A stretch of 64,000 nucleotides of DNA from Thalassobius sp. I31.1. Lineage in GTDB: Bacteria; Pseudomonadota; Alphaproteobacteria; Rhodobacterales; Rhodobacteraceae. Below are positions 63,491-64,000 of this stretch, piece by piece (the stretch's first letter is position 1; each line of letters opens with the position of its first letter). The DNA is taken from positions 124,001-188,000 of the forward strand of contig NZ_PWAA01000053.1 in the NCBI RefSeq assembly GCF_003031585.1, in the 5' to 3' direction. Made by a program: the position numbers and the translations under genes. A model generated the notes under the pieces. That model searched no databases and was not told where the DNA came from. It saw nothing but the letters and a program-made list of their open reading frames with translations.

Positions 63491-64000
63491 TTACACTCTC
63501 CCCATTGCAAAGCCTTTGGCGATGTAATTGCGCACAAACCAGATCACGATGGCACCCGGAATGATGGTTAATGTTCCGGCAGCAGCCAGCAGGCCCAGCT
63601 CATACCCCGCACTTGATGCGGTCTTGGTCATGGTTGCGGCGATCGGCTTTGCGGCCACAGCGGTTAAGGTCTTCGCCAGCAGAAGCTCCACCCATGAGAA
63701 CATGAAGCAGAAGAACGCCGCGACGCCCACGCCTGCTTTGATCGTTGGGATAAAGATCGTCATGAAGAAACGGGGGAAGGAATAACCATCGACATAAGCG
63801 GTTTCGTCCAGTTCCTTAGGGACGCCGCCCATGAAACCTTCCAGGATCCAGACCGACAGGGGAATGTTGAACAGGCAATGCGCCAGTGCCACAGCAAGAT
63901 GCGTGTCAAAGATGCCCACAGCGGAATAGAGCTGAAAGAAGGGCAGGGCGAAGACAGCCGCCGGGGCCATGCGGTTGGTTAACAGCCAGAAGAACAGGGT
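63491..64000 (-). CDS. glpQ: ABC transporter permease, GlpQ-like, 5' part cut by the window edge
   Basis: The last 170 codons are visible; the frame stays open to base 64000 (TLFFWLLTNRMAPAAVFALP). The EAA motif is VPKELDETAYVDGYSFPRFF and further segments are AAFFCFMFSWVELLLA and LTIIPGAIVIWFVRNYI. The adjacent DUF2160 gene supports a glycerol (GlpSTPQUV-type) importer rather than another sugar ABC system. The upstream glp genes lie outside the window. Confidence 0.83.
   Translation of the reverse strand, partial: TLFFWLLTNRMAPAAVFALPFFQLYSAVGIFDTHLAVALAHCLFNIPLSVWILEGFMGGVPKELDETAYVDGYSFPRFFMTIFIPTIKAGVGVAAFFCFMFSWVELLLAKTLTAVAAKPIAATMTKTASSAGYELGLLAAAGTLTIIPGAIVIWFVRNYIAKGFAMGRV

Noticed and set aside
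1-64000. tRNA, rRNA, CRISPR, insertion sequences, prophage or origin of replication
   Set aside because: I looked for tRNA-like cloverleafs in the larger gaps, regular spaced repeats, transposase motifs and phage genes and saw none. A tRNA scan could still find one that I missed.

Overview
The window looks like chromosomal DNA of an alphaproteobacterium of the Rhodobacterales (Roseobacter group). This rests on gene content and order rather than on any marker rRNA: rsfS-rlmH-gpmI-envC-ctpA-rppH in a row, lptC-lptA-lptB-rpoN-hpf-ptsN, a CcdA plus thioredoxin pair, an Ugp and a Glp-type ABC transporter, a DddP-like metalloenzyme and several families common in marine Rhodobacteraceae. Both edges cut genes: dapE on the left and a glpQ-like permease on the right. 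I see no tRNA, rRNA, CRISPR array, insertion sequence, prophage or replication origin.

Layout. 1-7 kb: dapE, an acetyltransferase, a DUF2064 protein, a GT25 glycosyltransferase, rnr and a lytic transglycosylase. 7-17 kb (mostly minus): RppH, CtpA, EnvC, GpmI, a frameshifted RES-domain gene sitting inside the RlmH/RsfS-GpmI block, then an amidase and an MscS-type channel. 17-24 kb: TauE-type exporter, VOC protein, leuC, leuD, two unknown or degenerate proteins and leuB. 24.4-27.6 kb is a decay zone: a chemoreceptor gene with three separate lesions faces a frameshifted porin gene. 27.7-32.4 kb: aroC, an unknown membrane protein, thioredoxin/CcdA, an EamA exporter and HU. 32.5-40.7 kb: LysR-ade-amn in one direction and, from the same control region, class II aldolase, PanB-like, DddP-like M24 and sterol-desaturase-like genes in the other. 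41-45 kb: a small secreted protein with a striking phased-repeat control region, then a lipopolysaccharide core block (KdkA, GT25, another glycosyltransferase, WaaA). 45-48 kb: 5-oxoprolinase PxpABC and RNase D. 48.4-52.9 kb: LPS transport plus sigma-54 and the nitrogen PTS. 52.9-57 kb: a three-gene sulfotransferase/glycosyltransferase operon. 57-62.5 kb: ugpBAEC ending in an EEP-family hydrolase. 62.5-64 kb: cytochrome b561 and the end of a glycerol ABC transporter operon.

The best candidate for an undescribed system is the divergon at 32.5-40.7 kb. One LysR regulator, with two inverted repeats directly before its start, lies between an adenine salvage pair and four tightly packed genes. Two of those four keep a known fold but change the residues that define the known reaction: the PanB-like protein lacks two of the usual active-site residues, and the DddP-like protein keeps all but one of the residues I recall as metal ligands or catalytic in DddP. 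Second-tier candidates are the 11-bp phased TGCAT array before a tiny secreted protein, the leader hairpin that buries the ugpB ribosome-binding site behind a likely Pho box, and an EEP hydrolase in the place where enterobacteria carry ugpQ.

Decay is a theme. I found three frameshifts, each a loss of one base in a G/C run (RES gene, chemoreceptor, porin), one nonsense codon, and exact short tandem duplications of 17, 18 and 22 bp. The 22-bp one breaks the chemoreceptor. Function assignments come from reading motifs in the translated sequence; no database search was run.
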